Shown here: positions 10,929 to 21,064 of the stretch, piece after piece
Position numbering within the stretch: the first letter of the stretch is position 1
How the letters are laid out: each line of letters starts with the position of its first letter
Assembly: GCF_016808335.1 (NCBI RefSeq)
Contig: NC_053148.1
Coordinates: 18,824,933 to 18,888,932 of the forward strand
Length of the DNA stretch: 64,000 bases
Direction: 5' to 3'
DNA from: Panicum virgatum
Taxonomy: Eukaryota; Streptophyta; Magnoliopsida; Poales; Poaceae
Notes under the pieces: model-generated
What the model was told of the DNA's origin: nothing
Seen by the model: only the letters and a program-made list of their open reading frames with translations
Database searches by the model: none
Translations under genes and position numbers: made by a program

Positions 10929-11968
10929 GCAAGTATAACATGAACACCACCTATCACTTTTAAACACATTCTCATACTGCATTTTAATATTGTATGCATA
11001 TAAGGACTTTCCTAGCCACTTTATATCCTTTATATATATCCCTTTGGTTGCATTTTTGTTAGATGTGCTAGGTGCCGCGTTATAACACACTTGATCCTTT
11101 TTAATTAATTTGATTAATGGTATATGCAACTTAATTCTGAGAGTGGCCCTCTATGTTCTGTGCTTGAGTGGCTCACGTCTCGTTAAAATTGGTTTTTCTA
11201 GAAACATGGTTTAGGGGGCCAGCACGGTGCTTAGTGCTTGGTTGGCCACTCTCCCTAAGGACTGGTTCATAGAGTGACAACCTGGGACAACAATGCTACC
11301 ACAAGACTGGAATGGGACGGTCTTGGCTTACTAATTAGGTCTTTTTGGTTTGGAGTAACTCACCTGCGGGGCAAGGGTGGTAAGTTTCTATGACCCTCGT
11401 GCTGAGTGGCCTCGTCTGCGCTTTGTGTCTTGACTCCCACTAGACCTGCTCCATCATCGCCAATCCAACCCTCGCGGTTACTCCTTACCAAAGAGATTCT
11501 TTGTAACGGCCTCGTAGTGATTTTGCTAGTTATCTCACCTACGGAAATGTGATGAACAACTAGCCTAGCTCACGACTTGTGGGTAAAGATGTGCAACCTC
11601 TACAGAGTGTAAAACTGGTATACTAGCCGTGCTCACGGTCATGAGCGGCCCAGATCCTCCTTTTGATTAGTGGGGTTATCTTCCATTGATTAGGAGGGTT
11701 CTCCGGGTGGTTTGGTTTGGTTTGGTTCTCAGTAGTTCATAATTAATTTTGATTAATTTCTATGTGACTGGGTTTATGGTAATTCATCCACTTGTAGTAA
11801 TTAGCTTTAATAAAATTTTGCCAAGATTAAAAGCTAATGTAGTTGAGTCAGCCAACCTTAGAGCCTCATAGTTTGTGTTATACTTGTTGAGTACAAGTTG
11901 TGTACTCACTCTTGCCTACTCTACTCTTTTCCTCTTGTTCTCTTTGGGGACACCCTACTGCTGCTCAG

Positions 11969-12024
11969 TTCCCGGCGACGCGGAGGAGTTCACCCGGAGC
12001 TACTAGGTGTACGAGGACTTCTAG
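11969..12024 (+). pseudogene. LTR mini-gene block C, LARD-A 5' LTR (stop-disrupted)
   Basis: Follows CTGCTCAG| and starts in the phase expected from block B. It reads VPGDAEEFTRSY and then TAG at 12004-12006 (CAG in the sister copy at 32410-32465). The original stop is at 12022-12024. Confidence 0.45.
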
Positions 12025-12265
12025 GCTGTCGTCTCCCAGTCGACGTCCCTGTGGCGCCCAGCTTCCGAGTTTCGTACTTGTTTTACGCTTCCGCATACTT
12101 TGTATCAGACATTTTGTCATTAATGTAATAAATAACATTCATACTCGCTTTATTATATCTTTTAACGTGATATGTGCTGTGATATACTATGTATTCTATT
12201 GTATATAGGTGTGACTTGATCCTGGCACATATAGGTTTATGTCCTTTTATAAACCGGGTGTTACA

Positions 12266-12851
12266 GAGTGGTATCAGAGCTATATCGATTGTAGGACGAA
12301 AGCCTAGATAGAACTGGTAGAGTTTTGGGTCTTCTTCTCTCTAAGCCTTGTCTGCTGAAACTATTTTGCTATTATATTCCTTGAATTCTAAGATTTTTAC
12401 TCATCTTGCCTTGACTTTTCTCTATAGAATAGTTTCCGTAGATTTTGGCCTGAAGTAAGTCGACCGACCATCATAGGTGTAAGCTAAATGACCCTTTATA
12501 ATAGCATGACAGAACGTTCCACGACGCATTGTGTTAGTCAAGTTGTGTGTTAAACTCAGCCAAAGTGTAAATTTGTATGCCTGTTATTGTGCAAATGTTT
12601 GATTTGGATCTTTGGTTGATTTCACAGCTTAGTAGTTAAATTTGTTTAATGAAAATCAGTCTTAAGTTAAAGTTAATCAATTAATAAGACTGAGTTAGAT
12701 CGTTGGGGTTAAACCATGCACTCTGTTTCCCTCTACCTTATCATGCCTTGGGCTTCTCCTGTCTTGCTTGTTGAGAAGAAGGATAGTGCGAAGAGGATGT
12801 GATATCCCGGGGTTAACCGACGAGGACGTCGGTCCTGTAAGGGGATAGGGA
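12266..12851 (+). other. LARD-A internal region with PBS, RT relic and polypurine tract
   Basis: Contains tggtatcagagc (12269-12280), the initiator-tRNA-Met type PBS. A 19-codon relic of RT (12743-12802, PWASPVLLVEKKDSAKRM then TGA) resembles the [15 protein letters not shown] stretch of Tekay-A RT. A polypurine tract (aaggggataggga) precedes the 3' LTR at 12852. The rest is AT-rich sequence in which I see nothing coding. Confidence 0.82.
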
Positions 12852-13833
12852 TGTGACACGCCAGCCTACAGATAGTATGAGAGAATTTGAGGATTGCTCA
12901 GATGAGGTAGAAGAGTTATGCAGATCTGAGTTGAAGAAGTGCTTGAGAGTGCCAGAAGAACAAGCACCGTTGAAAGGATTGGATCTGACCTATACCGAGC
13001 ATCCGGTGAAGATACTGGAGACATCAGACAGAGTTACATGGAACCGGAAGATCAAGGCGTGCAGAATGCAATGGAGTGACCACACCGAGAAGATGAGATG
13101 CGGAAGACCTATCCTGATCCCTTTGCTAGCCAGCCCTTAGAATCTCGGGACGAGATTCCTGTAAGGGGGTAGGATTTGTAACACCCTAATTTAAATTTCA
13201 GTATTTAATAATAAATTCAATTCGCTTTATTTAAATTTCTAAGGTTTATTTGCTTAGCCTTGCATTTAATCTAATTTTGTTTCACAAGTAATTAAAAAAA
13301 TTTCTATGTTTAAACTTGTTTGTGCATTCATGCTGGTGCATAAGTTTTATTTGTTTGAATGCATAGGAGTTTGAATTCAAATTTTATTTGAATTCAAATT
13401 AGTTGGAGTGGTGTTTGAAAAAGGAAAGGAAAGGAAACCAGAGCAAACCAGCCCAGCCGGCTCAAGAACCCGCTCGCGGCCTGACCCACTCCCTCCCTCA
13501 CCCCGACGCCGGCCCAGTCCACTTCCCCCGCGGCCCAGCTCCCTCCGCATTCAGCCCAGCCGCGTCACGCGCACGCCCCTCCTCCCCTTCTGGCCCAGCG
13601 AGCTGCTCCCTGTAGCCCAACGCGCCTGACCGTGCGCCCGCCTCCTCAGGCTGACAGGACAGGCCCACCCGTCAGCGCCCCCTTTCTCCTTCCTTCCTTC
13701 CTCCTTCAGTGCGCCCGCAACGGCCACGCCGAGATCACGGCCGTGATCTCCGGCTATTCCTCGCCATAACCCACCTCCGAGATCCCCAGCTCCTCCCTTT
13801 AAACGCCCCCGCGCTCTATCATGCGCCTCACCC
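12852..13833 (+). repeat. LARD-A 3' LTR, left segment
   Basis: Begins TGTGACACGCC like the 5' LTR, including the captured pol tail (12852-13176). It is cut at 13833 by Tekay-B and resumes at 29997. Confidence 0.9.
13829..13833. repeat. Tekay-B target site duplication, left copy
   Basis: caccc, repeated at 29992-29996 after the Tekay-B right end. Excision restores an LTR matching the 5' LTR at about 9533-9540. Confidence 0.9.
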
Positions 13834-14582
13834 TGTGACACCTCAGGTGTCAGTACACTTAAATACAGATCACTATACCCCATTTAAACTTAAAAGGAAA
13901 ATGTGGGAAATTAAGTCAAAGAGGAGAGGTCAAATAAAAGTCAAAGTATATAAGAGAAATTAAAGGAGAAAGAAAAAGGAGTGAAAAGCTACTCAAATTT
14001 CAATTCAAAAATGTGCACAAAATTTTAGTTGGCTCATGAGAGGTACTTCAATTGATATGTGCTCAATTGAACTTCAGCCAAAAACCAACCAAAAACTGAA
14101 TAAAACCAAAGCCTTTTTGTGCAAGTTTGAAAATTTACCAATAGTTCAAAATGTGAGTTTCAAATGAAAATTTGCACAACACAAAAGTTGTAGATCTTAA
14201 AAAGTTATGAAAAAATTGGTATTCAACACTTTTTCATTTGAGCCCTCTAAGAAGGAGATAATTATAGTTTACCGAGAGGTCCCTGAATTTTCAGAAATCA
14301 CAAACAAGCCCTCACCTCCATCTCTCTCCTCTCGGCTGCTCTGTTTCGCCCGCCGCCCGCCGTACGCCGCCGGTGGACCTCGTCCGCGGCCAAGTGGACC
14401 CAGGGGAGCGCTCCAGCGCCACCTGGCCTGCCCCTTGGCACCTCCCCACACAAACACGCATCCGTGGCGTCCTTCCGAGCCGCCACGCCACCCCGCCATG
14501 CGCAGCGCCGCCTGCTCGCTCCGCCCGCTCGCCGTCGAGCCTCCCCCAGACGCCACTCCTCTCGCCCAGTTGTTCTCCAGCC

Positions 14583-14590
14583 TATAAGTA
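14583..14590 (+). promoter_or_regulatory. Tekay-B LTR TATA box
   Basis: TATAAGTA, conserved as TATAAGTG at 26378-26385 in the 3' LTR. It sits at the left border of the GC-rich leader. Confidence 0.75.
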
Positions 14591-16610
14591 GCCCCAGAGC
14601 CCCGCCGTCGCGCGACTTCCCCTTCTTCTCCCTCCTTCCACCGTCCGCCATGGCCGGCGAGATCTAGCTCGTGCAGACCGGCCACCACAGCCCCGCATTG
14701 CTCCATCCAACCACTCCAGTAGCTTCGCCACACCCCAGTTAAGCTCCACGCGCGCGGAATCGAACCCAAACCTATTCTCGTCGTCGTTCCCCTTCCGCGC
14801 TGCCGCCGGTGAGCTCGGGCTCACCGCGGACCGGCCCACCCAGAGGGAGACCGTGCACGAGAGCTACCCCAGGAGCTTCCTCACACTCTCGCGGTGCTCG
14901 TGCGCGGGATGTTCCTCTACCTCGAGCCCTCCTTCGCCTACAACACCGGCGACCCGAACTTCACCTCCGCCATTGACGTCGACGAGCTTGCTTCCGGTCA
15001 CCGTGCACTCGAACGCCGACCTGGGTAGGTGTTCCTCGACCTCCTCTCTCTCACGCGCCTCCCGGTTACAGCCCCGGTAAGCCCTGCCTAGCAGAACACC
15101 ACCGGCAAGATGCAACAGCGGAGAAGGCCGGCGAAGGACCTGGTTGTAATTTGTTTTTTTCGCTCAAGGGTGTGTTTGCAAGATTTCCAGTGTTTGTCAG
15201 TGAACTTCGAAAATGCTAAACAAATCACAGAAAAATCATAAAAATGTAAACTCAACGGATCTGGAATCCTTGTAACAAGATCTACAAATTTTGTAACAGT
15301 GAAGTCTGCAGAAACTCTACCAAATTTAATCTACGAAAAAGAATAAGAAAATCAACCCATGCATGTTCAGGAAGTTCCACTCAACAAACGACCTTGATTT
15401 TTGAATATGTTATCACTGATGGAATATTAAGCTCACAGTATAAAGATGCCACCCAACCAAAATAGTTATCATGATGGAACAATCAAGATTCTCTAATCTA
15501 TTGTTGACATTCAAGATTTAATACTGGAAAACATATACCTAACCTTGCTCTGGAATTTCTACTACATGCATGTGTAACTGAAGCCTTGTTAATCCATAAA
15601 TTTCAGATTTATTAGAGCTCAGTTGCTATATATCATGTGTAATGCTTGTTCAATCAACTTAATTCATCATATATAGTTTTTATGCTCAGAAAAATCTATA
15701 TTTATTTCTAAAGTCTCACTTTCATTCTGTGATCCTGCCTGAAAAATTTGAGCTACAGTTACTGAGTTTTGCTTTAGTTAAAAATCATGCTTAGCATCTC
15801 ATGGTTAGATTTACCATTTTTGTTCTGAGTAAAATAGGCCGTATCTGATCAAGATTTTTGGACATATTCTTAGTTAGATTTTATTCTCGCTATAATAAAA
15901 ATTTCACATGCAGTAATGATCAAATGATCTTTGAAAAATTTATGCTAACTCATGATAAGTTAACTACATAACTAATTTATCTTGATGATATAAAGCTTGA
16001 TAATTTTTCTGGAATATGTTTAGCTTATGTCTAGGCTTTGGTAAAAATTTGAGGACCATATTCCTAGTGTAACTCTCTGTAGAATTAATCTTAGTAATGG
16101 CTTGCTAAAATTGTTCATTTTGTCACCTCTGTTGTATAAGTGAATAAAATCTGGAAAAATTACATTACTGAGTAGATGCTTTGTAGATGCTCCCGTAAAA
16201 TTTGTAGTACCAGAACCCATGTCAAATGTTCTGTGCAAAAAGGTGAAGTAACTAGAGTAATCTACTTACATGTTTTGTTATGGTTAATTGCTTTATGGTT
16301 AGATGCTGAAATTTATGCCATAGATGCTAGAGTATCTGATCTGTGCTACTTTAATTTTTCATCACTAGCTCATGAGTAGATTTGTTGTTATGAAATAGGG
16401 AAAGCATGCTATGTTTTAATGATAAAATGAAAACCAAAACCCACACTCATTCATGAAGAAGCATAGTTATGTTTACTACTCCATAAATGACTACCCATGA
16501 AAGAAAATATTGAGATTATCACTGAATTAACTTTTGTTGAACTACAACTTTATCGTGAAGGAAAGAAATCGTTATCCATGAGTAACTCATAAATCTTGCA
16601 TTGCATATAG

Positions 16611-16754
16611 AAGCGGTTAATCTTGCTGACGGAGAATACGAGCTGGTGCCCGCGGACTCTCGTGTTGATCAGGAAGTTAATTTGAACTGTGCTAACTTAT
16701 CTCAAGACCTGGGCCAAGCCCCAGAGGTTTTTCTACCTGACATTGCCCAAGAAG
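16611..16754 (+). CDS. LTR mini-gene block B, Tekay-B 5' LTR (putative exon)
   Basis: One hundred forty-four nt following GCATTGCATATAG| (identical in Tekay-C) and followed by GAAG|GCAAGC. It reads two bases, 47 codons and one base with no stop (motifs ADGEYELVPADS, APEVFLPD). The second copy (28403-28546) is also fully open with only a few amino-acid changes. Tekay-C shares YEL(V/I)P near the N-end and QEG at the border. There is no upstream in-frame ATG (a TAA lies 25-30 nt before). Acidic peptide of unknown function. Confidence 0.5.
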
Positions 16755-17679
16755 GCAAGCCCCGGTGCATAATGCCTTTATTTTCCGAGTTATTATTCAT
16801 CTATCTATTTATAATGTGTTGTAATAATTTTATTTCTGCATTTAAGTTTTCTAGGCGTTGATCGAAAACCTTAGATGCATGATCCCTAGGTACCAATGTT
16901 TGATATCCGGATCTTTTTATCGACTAGTAGCCATGCTAATTAGGTACGGTAGAAGTCGAGGGGTTTCCTGCCTCTCGCGAGCAAATAGGAATTTTACTGA
17001 CTTCAATTCCTACTGAAATATAAGGACAACGGGCGGGGTTGTGTAGTTGTGATACCCCGCTGATGTAGTCAAAAATGGTTAAGGTCGCGGTGTGTGGCTC
17101 AGTTCGTTAAGCGATTGAAAGTACTAGCCAAATACCGAGAAATATGGTAATCGGTAAGCTTAAGTACCTGATTGGACCGGCGAGTGGAACGACCATTCAC
17201 CCTCTTGGTAGAAGTAGGTTTTATTTTTGTCCGGACGTACAGGTGCAGAGTGGTCGGACTCTGTAGTCGGGGAGGGTGACCCGGATCCACAGACTGGAAA
17301 GAAAGGGGAAAAGTTGCGTGGGCGAAAGTGGCGTCGATCCCCATGCGTGTGTGTTAGGTTCCCCTGGCCAGGTTGAAATTCGATTCAGAATCGTCCGCCT
17401 CTCACGGCATGAGATTGCTTAAAGTTTTCGGTCACACAGAGTAACAAGTGGAACAAATGTTGATAATACTGCTGTATGATTAAATGTATGCTCTACCATG
17501 CTTGAGTAGAGTTAGTTGCAAACTTAGACTGGTTAACTCCCACTAGAAAATGGCTAAGTAAAACTTGAAAGTAAGGACCAACTCTTAGTGGCATTTTTGG
17601 CAAAACAAACCCCACCAACCAAAAAAGCCTTGCATGTCTAGTTATCGGACTATGTTATATCCGGTGATGTGTAAGTCTT

Positions 17680-17701
17680 GCTGAGTATTAGTATACTCAG
17701 C
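17680..17701 (+). other. Conserved LTR hairpin before block C, Tekay-B
   Basis: GCTGAGTAT-TAGT-ATACTCAGC, a perfect 9-bp stem, 24 nt upstream of the block C acceptor-like site. Copies are at 29472-29493, and in Tekay-C at 43264-43285 and 54519-54540 with loop TAGA. Confidence 0.7.
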
Positions 17702-17725
17702 CTTGCTTGTGGCACTGTTTTTCAG

Positions 17726-17841
17726 GTACTAACTTCGAAGATCTGTTTGCAAGTCTTACTTGGTCGTGTACCTTGCCTCCGGGCTAGTCTGTTGAGTGGG
17801 ATGGCCCTTCAGCTGGTGCTGACCACCCTCCCGCTGAGTGA
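17726..17841 (+). pseudogene. LTR mini-gene block C, Tekay-B 5' LTR (one stop)
   Basis: Preceded by CACTGTTTTTCAG|, a strong 3' splice-site look-alike. Two bases, then 37 codons and TGA. It carries FEDLFASLTW and, after one TAG (TGG in the 3' LTR copy), SVEWDGPSAG. The 3' LTR copy (29516-29631) is fully open and shows LPPGWSVEWD. Tekay-C has FEEQIASLTYPCS and LGWSVEWD, clear homology at the protein level. The phase fits the single base left by block B. Confidence 0.5.
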
Positions 17842-18203
17842 CGCTTTTCGTATGGGCTTTATCGATGCGTCACACTTATCACTAGTAGTCGTTTACTCTT
17901 TCCGCTGAAATAATGAGACTTGAATAATTTGTGTAGTTCGGAATTCTGTAGTACTTTGCTACTCTGAACATGGTTTGTAATAAATTTTCCTTTCCGCTGC
18001 AAACTCTGAGTTGTATGGGATGATCTGTGTTGTAATCTCTGGGCTCAACTTCGTGTGAGTGTTGTCTGCTGATCCTGGAATAGCGTGGCTTTTATCGAGG
18101 CTTCACTCAAGGAACTACCGGTGAGTGCCAAATTGGGTCAGAGTTGCTTAGCAGCAAAGATCAGTGCACCCGGGCTCAGTAGTTTGGGTGGTTCTGCCAC
18201 AGC

Positions 18204-18215
18204 TGGCATCAGAGC
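18204..18215 (+). promoter_or_regulatory. Tekay-B primer binding site
   Basis: tggcatcagagc, two bases after the LTR end; one mismatch from the tRNA-iMet type tggtatcagagc seen in LARD-A. Confidence 0.85.
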
Positions 18216-18399
18216 TCGCAGACAGCCTACCAGAGATGACAGCCTCAGTTTTCAAAACAACAAGTCTAGAACGTAAAGCCCTAGGGGATCTTATGGGTAT
18301 TATCAGGTGGCTTATTTTGTATGGCTAACTTCCAGCACATTACTTTTCAGCATTTAAATTCTGTAATTTAAATTCTGCAACTACATCGTCGCCGCGGAG

Positions 18400-18500
18400 G
18401 TATGCTTACTCAGTCAGCTGAGGGAGTTTGACCTTCCTGTCGGTGATGCGAGCCGAACGCTGGAGCTCAAGCAGTGGCCTACTTGAGCTGCTGCCCATAT
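18400..18500 (+). promoter_or_regulatory. Tekay-B leader: donor-like site and conserved hairpin block
   Basis: GGAG|GTATGC at 18399/18400 is a plausible 5' splice site. Immediately after it lies a block shared with Tekay-C (cagctgagggagt, tgatgcgagccgaacgctg). The block ends in a hairpin at 18464-18489: AGCTCAAG, loop CAGTGGCCTA, CTTGAGCT. A position just after a splice donor, in the region only unspliced RNA would keep, is where retroviruses place packaging signals. That role is inference. Confidence 0.5.
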
Positions 18501-19509
18501 TCAATTCCCCGTCAAAGACGGTACTCAGTCAATATGTTATTTCGATAACGTATGCTTAACGTTGTCCATACGGCGGTAATTGTATGGATGCCGGTTTTAT
18601 AGTGATCGGTAATGTATGGGAACGCTTTCGTGAGTGCTGGCACGGAAGGTTCAATTTATATATATTGTCAATTTTCTGTAGGTACGCTAACTCGAAATCG
18701 AATCCTAGGCTATCTAGCTATATCGAGTAGTTATATAGTGAGAGACGTAATATGTATGGCACCAAAGTCAATTGCATAAGACCAAGGTTACTTGGCAATT
18801 CTTTTCCTTGATGAGGACGGATAGGTTCTGCATTCATCCTCAAAATTGTTAACAAAGAAATCTTTGGAAGAAATCGCAATCGAATCAGCTAAAATCCTAT
18901 CCTAAGGAGCATCTAGATAGTCTGCAAATTCAGGGAAATTGGTTTCCATGAATTTTAACCCTCTGTTAAATTATTCAAATCGACTTGGGGTAGTAAGACG
19001 AAATGATGTTCCCTAAGTTGTCAAAATCTTGTAAAAATTTGAGAATTTTGAAGCCTCCTAGCTTGGTATTTGTGATTTTAAATCAACCCTGTGTAAAACT
19101 GTCAACTCTGAACAGTTTGTACAACTGAAATTGTTCGACCTTCATAAGTTGTTCAAATGAAAAACCGTTCAACATGAAAGTTGTATATAACTAAATTATG
19201 AACTTACCACAAAAATTTGAAGTATTTTAGACAAATGGTTTGAGAGTTATGGTCAAAATACACCCTCTCTGGACACCCAGTTTTCCTGGTTGACGTCACT
19301 CTGAAAACCTGAGCATGTCACCCCCATGGAGTCCAAATTGATCTTAGTGATGACTAGATGAATTGTTCCTTATTATCATAGGGATCTTGTGTAAATTTTT
19401 GAGAATTTTCGGAACATATTATCTATTGTTTTAGCAATTTCTTTCACTGTCCAGAGTCAGCTATTCCTTGTTTACCATCAGCTGATCCATCGGTCTTTTG
19501 TTGGGACAG

Positions 19510-20409
19510 ATGGAAGAGCTGCTGGTGGTTGACGCACAGGGGCACGTGCACTCCGCTTGCTTGCACTGGGATAGATTTCCTCACCGTCTTTGGGAGCTTT
19601 TGAGTGCAGCCTGTTACCTCCAGCCACCGATTTACGATGGCCACGAGTTTGTGGAGGACGGAGTTCGTCGCTGCAGTGTGACGATAGTGATCCCGCAGCA
19701 CCAACTCAATGGGTGGGAGCCGATCGTGACTCAGATGGTCGGTCACTATCTGCTGGACACTTGGGAGTTTACTGCCATGAGGGCGATGACCACTTTTTGC
19801 TCTTCGCACCCTCTGGAGGTGATTCTGACCATGTTCGGGTTGTTCCCTGCACCCGACCCGACAGACCCGCTTTGGCTAGACCGGATGGCACATGTGGACG
19901 GGGTCGCTACCCTCGACCCGGTCGGGGCACTTTGGACGACAGCGATGTGCTTAGATGGTCTCTACAGACTTCGCACGTACCAGAGTTACACCGTCGCTTA
20001 GTTGGTGGACCAGGCTCAGGCCTTGCACCTGACGGTCCAGCTGAGAGACGAGCAGCTTCAGGAGGCTAGTGCCGAGCTCGAGAGCAGGGCTGCTCTTATC
20101 GCCCATCTCCACGGCCAGGTTCACGAGCTTCAGGACACGGTGTTGGATCATGATGCTACGATCAACTTCCTGGAGGACTAGTTTCACGACTTTCAGCTTG
20201 ACTTGGACGAGGCCCAGGGGCAGCTTCACGAGATGCAGCACGCGCAGGATGCCCTTCACACACCACCTGACGAGATGCAGGTGGACGGTGAGGACGAGCT
20301 CCAGGAGATCTAGGGCATTTCGGAGATGGACTCCGAGGACCAGGCGCCGCAGCCCGCACCGGTTGAGGTTCACACTCCCGTGGCGAGTGAGGCATCGGTC
20401 AATATGTAG
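19510..20409 (+). pseudogene. Tekay-B accessory frame (ORFx) upstream of gag
   Basis: ATG at 19510 directly follows GGGACAG. The frame spans 299 codons to TAG at 20407, with in-frame TAGs at 19999, 20179 and 20311. The N-terminal part (about residues 10-115) contains CLHWDRFPHRLWELL, IPQHQLNGW and MTTFCSSHPLEV. These match the Tekay-C counterpart (CLYWEGFPRILWDSL, IPQHPTLEW, ITTFCEHHPEEV). The C-terminal third is Leu/Gln/Glu-rich and looks like coiled coil, ending in an acidic tail. I recognise no enzyme motif; function unknown. Confidence 0.7.
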
Positions 20410-21064
20410 ACCGAGGCGTTGTTTTCTTAGCTTTTGTAGACTCCTCTTAGTGTAGCCTACTTTTGGATCATGGCTACTAGGCTAACTTAGAGTCGAGTAA
20501 CCCCCTTAGTACTGATGTTAGAAGTAACCAACTGGAAATGAGAGGATGATAAATGTAATGAACCTCTAATGCTACTACTGTGAAATATTGGTGATCTGTG
20601 AAAAGCTGAATGCAGCAGCTAGATCGAATTTTTATCCCCTTTTCCTTTCTGAATTAGCTCCTGAGTTGAATACCAAAGTTGTTCCAAATTTCATCGTGGA
20701 AATGCTCACAAAAGTTCAGCTCAAACGGATTAGTATCGCAGGAGATAATCGCAAATTACAGAAGCTCTGTTTTCTGTAAAACAGAAAACCCAAGGAGGAG
20801 TAAATGAATTTTTCGACTAAACTACTCTGGGAATCCGAATTTGTGATGACTACCAAAGTTGTAGCTCATGAAATTATCTACCTCCTGTAAATGTTTCAAG
20901 TTTATATCATGTACACAACTCCAGGTATGAGCGATTTCGTATCACTGGTTTTCCTGCACAACATGATTGAAGCAATTCCTATTACTTCCATGTCATTTTG
21001 AGTTGTATGTTCCATTTGAAATGATGATAATGTTGAGCCTAATGCAAAAGTACTCACATTTCAG
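20410..21064 (+). other. Tekay-B spacer between ORFx and gag
   Basis: AT-rich, many stops in all frames. It ends ACTCACATTTCAG directly before the gag ATG, a 3' splice-site look-alike. I see no other feature. Confidence 0.5.

Larger units (their letters stand above)
8552..12265 (+). repeat. LARD-A 5' LTR (3714 bp)
   Basis: Begins TGTGACACGCC and ends GGGTGTTACA. Positions 8552-8876 are the pol-derived extension; the sequence homologous to the Tekay-A LTR starts at 8877 with TGTAACACCC. A TTTAAAT box lies at 9509-9515, followed by GC-rich sequence and donor-like sites TCTTAG|GTGAGA (about 9756) and CTCG|GTAAGC (about 9973). Mini-gene block B is at 10845-10928 (84 nt, no stop). The hairpin is at 11888-11908. 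Block C is at 11969-12024, with a premature TAG at 12004-12006. Confidence 0.9.
13834..18201 (+). repeat. Tekay-B 5' LTR (4368 bp)
   Basis: TGTGACACCT to TTCTGCCACA. TATAAGTA at 14583-14590 is followed by a GC-rich leader (to about 15080) ending in a donor-like CCCCG|GTAAGC (about 15077). An AT-rich 1.5-kb intron-like stretch follows. Mini-gene blocks B (16611-16754) and C (17726-17841) and a hairpin (17680-17701) lie further on. A CCTGGCCAGG palindrome at 17363-17372 is shared with Tekay-C. Confidence 0.92.

Noticed and set aside
12269..12280. tRNA gene fragment
   Set aside because: It is a primer binding site complementary to a tRNA 3' end, directly after an LTR; no tRNA fold.
19510..20409. 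ORFx as an envelope-like gene
   Set aside because: It lies upstream of gag, not downstream of pol, and shows no signal peptide or membrane-spanning segment.
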